From CAYGZC01 sp964354225 (GTDB lineage Bacteria; Bacteroidota; Ignavibacteria; UBA10030; SZUA-254), in the NCBI GenBank assembly GCA_964354225.1, contig CAYGZC010000326.1, positions 1 through 48,987 of the forward strand: DNA of 48,987 nt, in the 5' to 3' direction. Of the stretch, positions 1 to 8,117 are shown in pieces. Under the pieces are notes generated by a model. The model did not search any database, was not told the DNA's origin, and saw nothing but the letters and a program-made list of their open reading frames with translations. Within the stretch, counting starts at the first letter, position 1. Each line of letters begins with the position of its first letter. The position numbers and the translations under genes were made by a program.

Positions 1-224
1 TCTCTTCGATGTTCACGAATAATTCCAAAAGCAACCAGGATTATTCCAACAAAGAGAACCATTGGAAGAATAACAAAAGTGATGATTCCCATGTAGGGTT
101 TCGATTGTGTTGCAAACATTTCCAGAATAATCAGAAACACAATCAATGCCAAGCTCACGCCGGCAACGGCAGCACCTATAAGTGTAATCAGGTTATAAAA
201 AGATGGAGGAAATATTTTCTTCAT
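1..224 (-). CDS. N-terminal part of a membrane-anchored (probably multihaem) cytochrome c, cut by window edge
   Basis: The minus strand from the ATG at 222-224 is open to the window edge, giving 74 residues. They form two hydrophobic segments (about residues 10-32 and 44-68) joined by a short loop with KPYMG and ending in a basic stretch (REHRR). From memory, this layout of MKKIFPPSFYN, two helices and PYMGI in the loop matches the N-terminus of membrane-anchored multihaem cytochromes found beside other respiratory cytochromes. No haem motif lies inside the window, so the cytochrome call rests on the N-terminus and on the three cytochrome genes upstream. It would sit in the inner membrane with haem domains in the periplasm. 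A 108-bp gap separates it from the cytochrome b gene. The rest of the gene is outside the window. Confidence 0.55.
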   Translation of the reverse strand, partial: MKKIFPPSFYNLITLIGAAVAGVSLALIVFLIILEMFATQSKPYMGIITFVILPMVLFVGIILVAFGIIREHRR

Positions 225-332
225 GGAATCAATTTTCTCACTTAATTTATTGATCTCCGAAAAATTGTTTTATTTTTGCTAATTTAAAGCTATATCAGAC
301 TTTATGGTACTAAATATAAGAAATTTTTTGAT

Positions 333-1184
333 TCAACGGTAGGCAAATATCATTGCATAGACAATCCATACAATGATGCTAAAACCGATGATTAGAGCTA
401 TCGAACCGAATACACGTACTGCGCGAGTGACAATGGGTTGATATGGTTCCACAAGAAAGTTCTCGAGTTTTCCATTTTTTACTAGTTTTTCATATTCGGC
501 GGGCTTATCATGCTTAAGTTCTTCAATTGTCATTCGTCCAGTGAACACGACTATATCCATTGGAAATTTCTCTGGTCGTAGATGTGTGTTGAAGAAATGA
601 ACCGTAAAAATAAAACCAACTGCCAGCAATGCCTCATCGCTGTGTATTATTGTAGCCACGTTGATTAACGAGCCAGGCAAAAAGTTCGTGAAAAATTCAG
701 GAAACCAAAGCATTAACCCCGTTGAGCCGATAACCGCAACTCCCCAAAACACAGCCATGTAATCGAATTTTTCCCAATATGTCCAGCGTCCATATTTCGG
801 CCGCGGGCCGCGTCCTAAAAACCATTTCATATTTCCGATGAAGTCATGGAAGTCCTTCTTGTTTGGCATCATACTATCCGGACCAAAGATGAGATTTTTC
901 CAGGTACCAAATTCTGAGCTTTTTCTACGCACGAGATCATAAAGATGAGTGAAGAAAACTCCGAACATTATTACAGCAGCAGAACGATGTATAAAGCCGG
1001 CAATTTCAAAACCGCCAAAGATGCGTGATAGAACAACTGCCCAACTGGTGTAAGAAAACTTTAGCGTCATCCCGGTAAGTGCTAAGCTAATGAAACTAAC
1101 AATCATGAAAACGTGAAGAGTACGATTGAGCCGTGAAAAACGGAGATATTCTTTTTCGCCAGAGTTAGTTGTTGATATTTCCAT
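333..1184 (-). CDS. Cytochrome b subunit (formate dehydrogenase gamma / b561-like)
   Basis: 283 residues with four predicted membrane helices (about 24-44, 65-85, 145-165 and 195-215) and a C-terminal fifth around 255-280. Candidate haem-b histidines sit in the helices (RTLH, IHRSA, THLYDL, IHSDEA and VHFFNTH). This fits the FdnI/HydC-type di-haem cytochrome b family, which moves electrons between the menaquinone pool and periplasmic partners. The ATG overlaps the end of the upstream 19-haem cytochrome gene by 20 nt, so the two are co-translated and probably form one complex. Residues 95-140 hold a soluble loop (GRGPRPKYGRWTYWEK) similar to one in the fused cytochrome upstream. The family call is firm; the substrate is unknown. 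Confidence 0.85.
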   Translation of the reverse strand: MEISTTNSGEKEYLRFSRLNRTLHVFMIVSFISLALTGMTLKFSYTSWAVVLSRIFGGFEIAGFIHRSAAVIMFGVFFTHLYDLVRRKSSEFGTWKNLIFGPDSMMPNKKDFHDFIGNMKWFLGRGPRPKYGRWTYWEKFDYMAVFWGVAVIGSTGLMLWFPEFFTNFLPGSLINVATIIHSDEALLAVGFIFTVHFFNTHLRPEKFPMDIVVFTGRMTIEELKHDKPAEYEKLVKNGKLENFLVEPYQPIVTRAVRVFGSIALIIGFSIIVWIVYAMIFAYR

Positions 1185-3183
1185 CGTTCTCCTTATTTTT
1201 AATGATTTCTTTAGCTGTAGTCTCGGCTTTCTTTTTTGCAGCCGCCTTCAATTGACGCTGCATCTTCAATGCACGCGGTAACCATAGAAGTGTATGTATT
1301 CCACCGAGGATAAAAGTTCCAATCAGAAGCGTTGTCATACCCCAAAATGTCCAGAAAAGAAATGGATATTTTTTCGGGTCGTGATGCGTTGCATGTGTAA
1401 GGTAGCCGGCAAATTTTCGGGTTGCGCCGGAATGACACTTCTGACAGGTTCCAATAACATTCTCATGGCTTAGATGAGATTTTGGGTCAGCGATAGGAAG
1501 TATATCGTGAGCGCCATGGCAATCGTAACACTTTGCTGTTTTTGTGTAGCCAAGTTGTGATACTTTGCCATGGTAAGTATCAAAATATGTTTTGGCTATA
1601 TCCTCGTGGCAGCGACCGCACTTTTGCATAATATCGAGTTTAAATCCATCTTCGTCTGCACGGCGGATGGTATGAGCACTGTGACAATCAGCGCAAACAG
1701 GTAATTGTTTATCGGTTTTCCCGGCAAGCTTTGCGTGAACACTGCGCTCAAATTGTTCCTCGATACCGTGGTGGCACTTACCGCAGGTTGTCGGAATGTT
1801 TTTAGGATTGATGCTCGAAGCAGAATCGGCATGAGGTAAAACACTGTGTGCGGTGTGACAGTTGGTACACATTGCTGTCACTGTTAGTCCGCTCTTCATC
1901 AATCCCTTTCCGTGGATGCTTTCAGTATAATGTTCGATGATTTCATGCTGACTGCCTGTATACCGAACTGTCGCTTTCTTACCCTCTCTGTGGCAGCGTG
2001 CGCACAACGCGGGAATAGTTGTTGGAAACGTTGGTGATTTGGGATCTGTTTTTCCAAGAACACCGTGCGTTCCATGGCATTCTTTGCAAGTGGGGGCATT
2101 CGGGTCATTCTTGGCAAAGTATTGTCCGTGTGTACTTTTCAAATATTGTGTTCCAATTTCAGCGTGGCAAGAAGCACAGTCAACTTTTTTCGTGATCGTT
2201 TCGCATGGGCGAAGGTAAGAAGCGTTCACCTCCGAATGACACTGACTGCATGAAACGTTTAAATGGCGTGATAGTTTCACGTCTGTATATTTCACATAAA
2301 GATATCGTACATCTTTAGAAGATTTAATATCGCTCTTTTCATGGCAACGCATACAATCTTTATCAGCCATTCCCTGATCATAAAATACTTTCCTCACTTT
2401 GTGTGGTTGATGGCAGTCGACGCAGGACGGAAGAACGTTTGCTTCTTTTTCCCACAACTCACCCTTGATAACTTTGCGGTGCACCATCTCTATTTCTGCA
2501 TGACATTGGGTACACGTTTTTGCTATATTTTTACGCGCGATGGACGACGCCGGATCGGTGTGGCGAAGAATTGAGTGTGCAGTATGGCAAGAGGCGCAGT
2601 TTGGTGCAACGATCAATCCTTTTTTAAGTAATCCTTGTCCATGAATACTCTCAGAAAAATTTTCCAAAATATGATCTTCGTGAATATTGCGCTGCTTCTG
2701 GACAGTGGCTCCCTCCTCGTGACATTTTCCACATAAATATGGAATCTTCAGAGGTGATATTGGTGAACGAGGATCTTTCGCTGGAAGAATATCATGACTG
2801 CCGTGGCAATCTTTACAGTGAGGTGCTAATGGATCGCCGCGTGTTATTGCTTGCCCATGAAGTGATTTTGTATGAAGCTCTTGCTCTGATGAGTGGCATG
2901 TTCCGCATACAACTGGTTTCAGTTCCTCATCATGCGGAAATTCTTTTCCTTCAAGATCGGTGTGGCAAGAGATACACACTAATGAGCCGTGGATAGAGAT
3001 CGAGAATCTTTTCTCATCTATAAAAACAGAAATGGTCTTCCCTTTTCGCTTGCCTGTAAGTGAATTATCACTATGACACCCAAAACAGTCGCTGTTTTCT
3101 TGTGCCGCTAAAGGAGCGACACTGTGGATGAGGAACACTGAAAGCCAAAGAGCGAATATGTAGTATGATCTGATGAAAATCAT
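1165..3183 (-). CDS. 19-haem membrane-anchored c-type cytochrome
   Basis: 672 residues. An N-terminal signal peptide (about 1-27, ending APLAAQ) is followed by 19 CXXCH motifs that I counted by eye. Many occur in the form CxxCHGxHD or CxxCHTAHS, which is typical of repeated NrfB/octahaem-like cytochrome units. The array looks duplicated: motif spacing and words such as ESIHGxGLxKxGL occur twice. A single helix near residues 605-630 anchors the C-terminus, followed by a Lys-rich cytoplasmic tail. The gene lies 4 nt after the 13-haem fusion gene and overlaps the downstream cytochrome b. It is probably the periplasmic electron-carrying half of a split quinol dehydrogenase related to CbcL. The terminal acceptor cannot be read from sequence; extracellular or metal reduction is only an inference. 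Confidence 0.9.
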   Translation of the reverse strand: MIFIRSYYIFALWLSVFLIHSVAPLAAQENSDCFGCHSDNSLTGKRKGKTISVFIDEKRFSISIHGSLVCISCHTDLEGKEFPHDEELKPVVCGTCHSSEQELHTKSLHGQAITRGDPLAPHCKDCHGSHDILPAKDPRSPISPLKIPYLCGKCHEEGATVQKQRNIHEDHILENFSESIHGQGLLKKGLIVAPNCASCHTAHSILRHTDPASSIARKNIAKTCTQCHAEIEMVHRKVIKGELWEKEANVLPSCVDCHQPHKVRKVFYDQGMADKDCMRCHEKSDIKSSKDVRYLYVKYTDVKLSRHLNVSCSQCHSEVNASYLRPCETITKKVDCASCHAEIGTQYLKSTHGQYFAKNDPNAPTCKECHGTHGVLGKTDPKSPTFPTTIPALCARCHREGKKATVRYTGSQHEIIEHYTESIHGKGLMKSGLTVTAMCTNCHTAHSVLPHADSASSINPKNIPTTCGKCHHGIEEQFERSVHAKLAGKTDKQLPVCADCHSAHTIRRADEDGFKLDIMQKCGRCHEDIAKTYFDTYHGKVSQLGYTKTAKCYDCHGAHDILPIADPKSHLSHENVIGTCQKCHSGATRKFAGYLTHATHHDPKKYPFLFWTFWGMTTLLIGTFILGGIHTLLWLPRALKMQRQLKAAAKKKAETTAKEIIKNKENDGNINN

Positions 3184-3187
3184 CGTT

Positions 3188-5377
3188 TTATTGTTTTAGA
3201 ACCTCTTCCGATTTATAAACTGCTTCAATACTAGCTTCTCCTTTTAATTCTTTTATTAATTCACTTTTCTTGATCTCTTCGAGCTCTAACGGGTGTTCGT
3301 CCATCATTTCTTCCTCAGTCAGTGTACCTTTCCAGAATGCGAGATTGATCGGATAAACATCGGGATTGAATATAACAAAATAAAAATGCCAAACGATAAT
3401 GGCAAGTGTTGCAAGCCATGCTTCATAGTAATGGATTGCCCGCGCAGCATCCCAGCCCAACTTTGTAAGCAATCCCAGAAATGTATTATCGAACCAGAGA
3501 ATGAATCCCGTTATCGTCATAACAATCGTTCCCCAAATCAGTGCCCAGTATTCCGCCTTTTCTATATAACTAAATCTACCAAATTTTGGTTTGTTCGATG
3601 AAAGTCCAAAATAGTATTTGAATACACCGATGGATTCGGTCACATCCTTTGGAACTGGCAGCATATCGCGGAGAAGCTGTTTACCGCGTGGAACGAAGAA
3701 TATATAATAGAGATGATAAAGACTTCCAACAACCATGACAACTGCCGCAATCCGATGAACATAGCTGCGAACTTCAAACATAATTGGGCTGATGCTTCTG
3801 ATCGGCGCAACCCACCAGGCATCTGGGAATTTCAATGCGAAACCGGTTAAGACGAGGATAATAAAGCTTATCAATAGTATCGCATGCTGCATACGTTCAT
3901 TAAGAGTCATGCGAACATACATTCGTGTACCATGATGTTCTTCTGGAATTAAACCACGTCGTATCATAAGCTTACGCTTCGACTTCTTTATGAAGTCAAG
4001 AAGATTATGTATGAACATCCCCCCAATGGTACCAATAATTAGGACCAAATAGATAGTAGCAATCCAGTAGAGTAATGGCTCATCTTTATTCTCCGATGTA
4101 CTGTGGACAGAACCGATAGTGAAGCGTTCATTTGCGCCGGGATGACATTTGCCACAAGTTGCCACGAGGTTCGCTTTAGAGATCATTGATGTAGAATCGC
4201 TGGATGGTTTTATGTTATGAACACCGTGGCAGCTTGCACAATTTGCTACTTGAACTGAGCCAGCTTCAGTGGCAAGTCCGTGGTAGCTATCGGAAAATGT
4301 TTTAAAGCGATCGCTTGCCAAGCCGTACTTCTGAGATAATTTTATTGAACTATGGCACGGTGAGCAAACCTGCACAGAAATATTTGCGGCTGCAACTCGA
4401 GACGTAGGATCGCTTGGGCGTAGAATATTATGTTCGCCGTGACAATCCGTGCACACAGGCGCATCTTTCACTCCCTTTTTTACGGCAACACCATGAATGC
4501 TTTCTTCGTACTCCTGTGCAATACTTGAATGGCATTTTGCACATGTTTCAGGAAGATGCATTCTGTTAATAAGAGCAGTTGGCTCCAACCCCTTTTTCAT
4601 CTCATGACTGCCGTGGCAATCAACACAGTTGGCTGCCTCCGTATTCCCTTTCTGAAGTGCGGCACCATGAACACTTTTTTCATATGCAGCTATAAATCCC
4701 GCTGAAGGTGAAGTTTTCGCTTTTACATCTGGATTATCGAGATGACATGATAGGCAAACTTTTTCTTGTTCTATTTTGTACTTTAATGAATCACGAATGC
4801 CTGCCAGATTGGAAACTGCATGACGATGACAGGTGAGGCAATTCGGCGCACCGATTATATTGCCGGTAAGCGCTTTACCATGAGCAGACTCGTTAAACTT
4901 TTCTTTAATATCAATATGACATTCAGTGCAGGAATCGGTAATCTTTGATTCATGAAATTTTGAACCGGGGACCTTCGATGAAACGATATTATGGTTCCCG
5001 TGACAATCTTTGCATGAAACATCAGGCTGCTCACGAGCTTCTAATGATTTTGCCAATTGTGGATGGAAAACATGCTTGGAAATGGCATCATTATGACAAG
5101 TCAAACAATTTACCGGCTCAATTTGTTCTTTGTGAGGAATATTATCAGCATTGAAACCTTGATGGCAAGATATACAACGTAACTTCTGATGTGCTGATTT
5201 TCTAATTACAGCTTCGTCGACAGAAATGGAAATCTGTTTTCCACCCTTTTCCATCGTCATTGATTTATCGCTGTGGCAAGTAAGACAATCACCATTGGAT
5301 TGAGCCACAGCAAAATTTGTATTAATTATAAAGAAGGATGTCAGTGATAGAATTATGGAAAACAAGATATTTTTCAT
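3188..5377 (-). CDS. 13-haem cytochrome c / cytochrome b fusion (CbcL-like)
   Basis: 729 residues. A signal peptide (about 1-25) precedes 13 CXXCH motifs spread over residues 30-420. A first membrane helix follows near 435-460, then a C-terminal cytochrome b domain (about 490-690). That domain has helices carrying candidate haem ligands (QHAIL, VHRIAAV, LYHLYY, IHYYEAW and WHFYFV). A multihaem c domain joined to a HydC/FdnI-type b domain is the architecture of Geobacter CbcL, an inner-membrane menaquinol oxidase of extracellular electron transfer. The haem count differs from CbcL, so this is a family-level analogy. The next two genes repeat the arrangement as separate proteins. A terminator lies just upstream of this gene on the coding strand, so the three-gene cytochrome unit probably has its own promoter near 5380-5390. 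Confidence 0.88.
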   Translation of the reverse strand: MKNILFSIILSLTSFFIINTNFAVAQSNGDCLTCHSDKSMTMEKGGKQISISVDEAVIRKSAHQKLRCISCHQGFNADNIPHKEQIEPVNCLTCHNDAISKHVFHPQLAKSLEAREQPDVSCKDCHGNHNIVSSKVPGSKFHESKITDSCTECHIDIKEKFNESAHGKALTGNIIGAPNCLTCHRHAVSNLAGIRDSLKYKIEQEKVCLSCHLDNPDVKAKTSPSAGFIAAYEKSVHGAALQKGNTEAANCVDCHGSHEMKKGLEPTALINRMHLPETCAKCHSSIAQEYEESIHGVAVKKGVKDAPVCTDCHGEHNILRPSDPTSRVAAANISVQVCSPCHSSIKLSQKYGLASDRFKTFSDSYHGLATEAGSVQVANCASCHGVHNIKPSSDSTSMISKANLVATCGKCHPGANERFTIGSVHSTSENKDEPLLYWIATIYLVLIIGTIGGMFIHNLLDFIKKSKRKLMIRRGLIPEEHHGTRMYVRMTLNERMQHAILLISFIILVLTGFALKFPDAWWVAPIRSISPIMFEVRSYVHRIAAVVMVVGSLYHLYYIFFVPRGKQLLRDMLPVPKDVTESIGVFKYYFGLSSNKPKFGRFSYIEKAEYWALIWGTIVMTITGFILWFDNTFLGLLTKLGWDAARAIHYYEAWLATLAIIVWHFYFVIFNPDVYPINLAFWKGTLTEEEMMDEHPLELEEIKKSELIKELKGEASIEAVYKSEEVLKQ

Positions 5378-5390
5378 GATATTAACACAA

Positions 5391-5439
5391 TAAAAACCCT
5401 GCCAGCAATAAGCAGACCCAACAGGGTTACTGGCAGGGT
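5391..5439 (-). terminator. Rho-independent terminator behind the tetrahaem cytochrome
   Basis: A perfect 10-bp inverted repeat, ACCCTGCCAG at 5396-5405 and CTGGCAGGGT at 5430-5439, encloses a 24-nt loop with a smaller GGGT/ACCC pairing. Read on the minus strand, the second arm runs straight into TTTTTATT. It lies 36 nt past the stop of the tetrahaem cytochrome gene and just upstream of the 13-haem gene, separating two transcription units. Confidence 0.85.
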
Positions 5440-5475
5440 AGGAATATTAACTACATGTTACGATGAGCGATACTT

Positions 5476-6030
5476 TTAAGATTTTTTTATCGGATGCCTA
5501 ACTTTACCCCACATTTCTTTAAACTTAAACTCTTTAAACGTCGGGCTTTTTTCATTATGACAAGTCTTGCAATACTTTTCTTTGGCTGCTTCATCTTTGA
5601 ATTCGATTAATCCCGCAACAATTGCTTTGGCTTTCTCCTTCATAACCGACATGGATTGGTAAGCTGAACCCGCTCCATGGCAGCTTTCACACTGTACTCC
5701 ATCTTTCACATCGAAAGTTTTATCAAGCAATTTTACATCAGCAGTGATAGTATGACAAGACAGGCATTCGGGCGATTCGATTGCCGGTTTCTTCAATCCT
5801 TTTCCCTTCGCGATTTTAAGAGCAGCATCCGACGATAGGACAGTATATGCTTTAGAATGTTTGGATTCACTCCATACTTTAGATTGATTACCTTTGGCAT
5901 CCGACTTATGACACATTGAGCATTTCTTTACGCCAATAAACTTATTGGATGCTTTTTCCTCTGCCGCACCTGGTAAGACCAGAAAAACAGTTAGCGCAAC
6001 CAATACAAGGAGAGAAAATGTATACTTCAT
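5476..6030 (-). CDS. Tetrahaem cytochrome c, cytochrome c554-like (start at internal ATG)
   Basis: 184 residues from the ATG at 6030. A clear signal peptide (MKYTFSLLVLVALTVFLVLP, cleavage near GAAEE) leads to four CXXCH motifs (CSMCH, CLSCH, CESCH, CKTCH). The pattern FIGVKKCSMCH, then WSESKHSKAY, then GVQCESCHGAGSAY matches the cytochrome c554 family of small periplasmic tetrahaem electron carriers. An AAAGGA ribosome site lies 6 nt before this ATG, which favours independent translation. The same frame is nevertheless open upstream into a UspA domain with no stop (see the 5476-6570 entry). A strong terminator follows. Confidence 0.75.
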   Translation of the reverse strand: MKYTFSLLVLVALTVFLVLPGAAEEKASNKFIGVKKCSMCHKSDAKGNQSKVWSESKHSKAYTVLSSDAALKIAKGKGLKKPAIESPECLSCHTITADVKLLDKTFDVKDGVQCESCHGAGSAYQSMSVMKEKAKAIVAGLIEFKDEAAKEKYCKTCHNEKSPTFKEFKFKEMWGKVRHPIKKS

Positions 6031-6570
6031 TGTTGTTCCTTTATTAACATTAAACATATATGGATTATTTTGATTTATTTTTTTTATATTCGGTTTTAAG
6101 TGGAGCTGTTTATCAATATCTTCTTGTTCCATCAATTTTATCTGTACTTTATCAGGTTTGACTGTAAGAACGGGCACCGAAGAATACCGAACGACTTTTT
6201 CTGCAACGCTTCCCATCAAAGCACGGAGAATACCTGTTCGCCCACGGGTTGAAATAAGAATGAGATCAATTTTGTTTTCATTGGCAAACCTAACAATTTC
6301 TTTATAAGGCTCACCGCACCGTACAACTTTCTTTATTTCACCACACTTTGAAAGATACCTGTTTTCTAAAATATTTAATTGTTTCAAGGCGTAATTTGTA
6401 GCATCTCGCGAATTTTGGTTAAGGCATTTTACCGATTTCGATTTTCTTCCCAATGCGTTTTCATCTAGAACGTGGAGCAGGTATATCTGTGTCCCATTAA
6501 GTTTGAAAATCGGAGTGGCATATTCAAATGTAGCCATAGATAGCTCGGAGAAATCTGTTGTTACAAGCAC
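5476..6570 (-). CDS. Universal stress protein (UspA) domain in one continuous frame with the tetrahaem cytochrome
   Basis: From the GTG at 6570 the frame is open for 364 residues. Residues 1-147 are a UspA fold: LVTTDFSE at the start, LLHVLD, IDLILISTRGRTG, then the ATP-binding-type run GSVAEKVVRYSSVPVL. A linker of about 33 residues then leads into the signal peptide and four haems of the cytochrome. If translated whole, the signal segment would act as a signal anchor, with UspA in the cytoplasm and the haems outside. More likely there are two genes and the UspA stop codon has been lost. The UspA start also looks damaged: 12-20 nt upstream an ATG begins MKTL in another frame, and one extra T would give MKTFKRVLVTTDFSE, a normal Usp N-terminus. 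A sigma54-like site lies 81 nt upstream. Confidence 0.6.
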   Translation of the reverse strand: MLVTTDFSELSMATFEYATPIFKLNGTQIYLLHVLDENALGRKSKSVKCLNQNSRDATNYALKQLNILENRYLSKCGEIKKVVRCGEPYKEIVRFANENKIDLILISTRGRTGILRALMGSVAEKVVRYSSVPVLTVKPDKVQIKLMEQEDIDKQLHLKPNIKKINQNNPYMFNVNKGTTMKYTFSLLVLVALTVFLVLPGAAEEKASNKFIGVKKCSMCHKSDAKGNQSKVWSESKHSKAYTVLSSDAALKIAKGKGLKKPAIESPECLSCHTITADVKLLDKTFDVKDGVQCESCHGAGSAYQSMSVMKEKAKAIVAGLIEFKDEAAKEKYCKTCHNEKSPTFKEFKFKEMWGKVRHPIKKS

Positions 6571-6650
6571 TCTTTTAAAGTTTTCATTACAACCAAGAAT
6601 TATTTGCGCGATCTTATTGCTTTATTGGTGAAATATACAAAAAGGTTTAC

Positions 6651-6664
6651 ACAAAATGTATGCC
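6651..6664 (-). promoter_or_regulatory. Putative sigma54 -24/-12 promoter element (variant)
   Basis: On the minus strand the site reads GGCATACATTTTGT. The GG to GT spacing is the 10 nt required between the -24 and -12 elements. It matches the GGCATA-N4-TTGT pattern at 15814 and 20924. Transcription would start near 6640, about 70 nt before the UspA start. The canonical -12 GC is GT here. A sigma54 activator gene lies just upstream. Confidence 0.45.
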
Positions 6665-6746
6665 GACCTGCTTATCACTACATTCGTTGGAAATGGTTAT
6701 TTTAAGATAAATTGTATCAAATATGAGAAACAATGTGGGTAATAAC

Positions 6747-8085
6747 CTACTCTATAGGAATTTCTAAATCTTTTATGCGTCGGTAGAGAGTTGGAAGGCG
6801 AATATTCAACGCCTGTGCCGTGCTTTCTTTATTAAAATTATGTTTACGTAATTCTGCATGTATATATTGCCGCTTCAAGAGAAGTATGGTTTTCTGGTAC
6901 CGAGAGGTTAATTCCATCATGGAAAAATTCCGGTAAATCGTTCGCTGTAATTATTTTATCATTACGAAAAATTACACTGCGTTCTATTATGTTCTCAAGC
7001 TCCCGGATTTCTCCTTTCCACTCATGCTGCATCAAGAGCTGCACAGCAGTGCTATCAACTCCCTGAATATCTTTTTTCATCTCATGACGGAATTTATTTA
7101 TAAAATGCTCAACAAGTAGAGGAATATCTTCCTTCCATTCTGACAATGATGTGAGTTTGATTTCCACAACATTGAGACGATAAAAAAGATCCTCACGAAA
7201 CCGCCCTGCAATTACTTCCTTATGAAGATCACGGTTCGTAGCTGCAATAAAACGCACATCAACAGAAATGGATGTTGACATGCCAACCGGAGTTATTTTC
7301 TTCTGTTCAATTGCCCAAAGTAGTTTTACCTGTAGCTGCATTGACATCTCGCTAATCTCATCAAGGAAGAGTGTTCCACTATCGGCAGCTTTAAAGTATC
7401 CCATTTTATCCGCGACAGCTCCGGTGAATGCTCCTTTCTTATGCCCAAAGAGTTCACTCTCAATAAGTGTCTCCGGAATAGCACCACAATTGACCGTGAT
7501 AAATGGCTGTGTACTTCTCTTACTATTATAGTGAATTCCTTTAGCAACCAGCTCTTTCCCTGTGCCGCTCTTACCCATAATAAGAACTGTACTGTCGGTT
7601 GAAGAAACTTTCTGGATAAGATTGAACACCCGTTGCATCGGGGCGCTTTTCCCAACAAGGTTAGAGAAATTGGATTCTCGATGAAGTTCCCGTCTTAAAA
7701 ATTGGTTTTCTATCGTAAGCTTTTTTTGCCCCAGAAGTCGGCGGATTTTTACCAGCAGCTCATCAAACTCGATGGTCTTAAGAATGTAATCTCTTGCCCC
7801 GGTGCGCAGAGCTGCAATTGCTGTCTCTAAAGACCCATATGCTGTAATTATTATAACCGATGTTGGTGGATTCATCTGTATAGTTCTTTCCAGCAATTCA
7901 ATTCCTTTCATCTCAGGCATTTCAAGGTCGGTGATGACAAGGTCAAACGGTTCAAGAACAAGCTTATCATAAGCTGCCCGACCGTTGTTCGCCTCACGTA
8001 CTGTGTATCCTTCCTTTTGTAAAATGAATGAGATTGATTCACGGATAATTTGTTCATTGTCAACAACTAAAATCCTATCGCTCAT
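6747..8085 (-). pseudogene. NtrC-family sigma54-dependent response regulator with frameshifted DNA-binding domain
   Basis: The first frame (8085 down to 6844, 413 residues) has a receiver domain with phospho-acceptor Asp53 (VITDLEMP) and an AAA+ domain. The AAA+ domain shows Walker A GKSGTGKE, the sigma54-contact loop GAFTGA, Walker B GTLFLDE and RFREDLFYRL. It stops in YTCRIT just where the Fis-type helix-turn-helix should begin. The missing helices are present in another frame at 6747 to about 6866: AELRKHNFNKESTAQALN followed by LPTLYRRIKDLEIPIE. The break lies near 6855-6870 and amounts to a +1 (or -2) shift. Unrepaired, the protein keeps phosphorylation and sigma54 contact but cannot bind an enhancer site. 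A sequencing indel is equally possible. The gene starts 32 nt after hemN, probably in the same transcript; no partner kinase is adjacent. Confidence 0.8.
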
Positions 8086-8117
8086 ATTGCTATCCCGAAA
8101 TAAAAAGTATTTCTACA

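Noticed and set aside
9..245. 78-codon plus-strand frame at the left edge
   Set aside because: It is the shadow of the minus-strand membrane protein N-terminus, whose residues form two clear helices.
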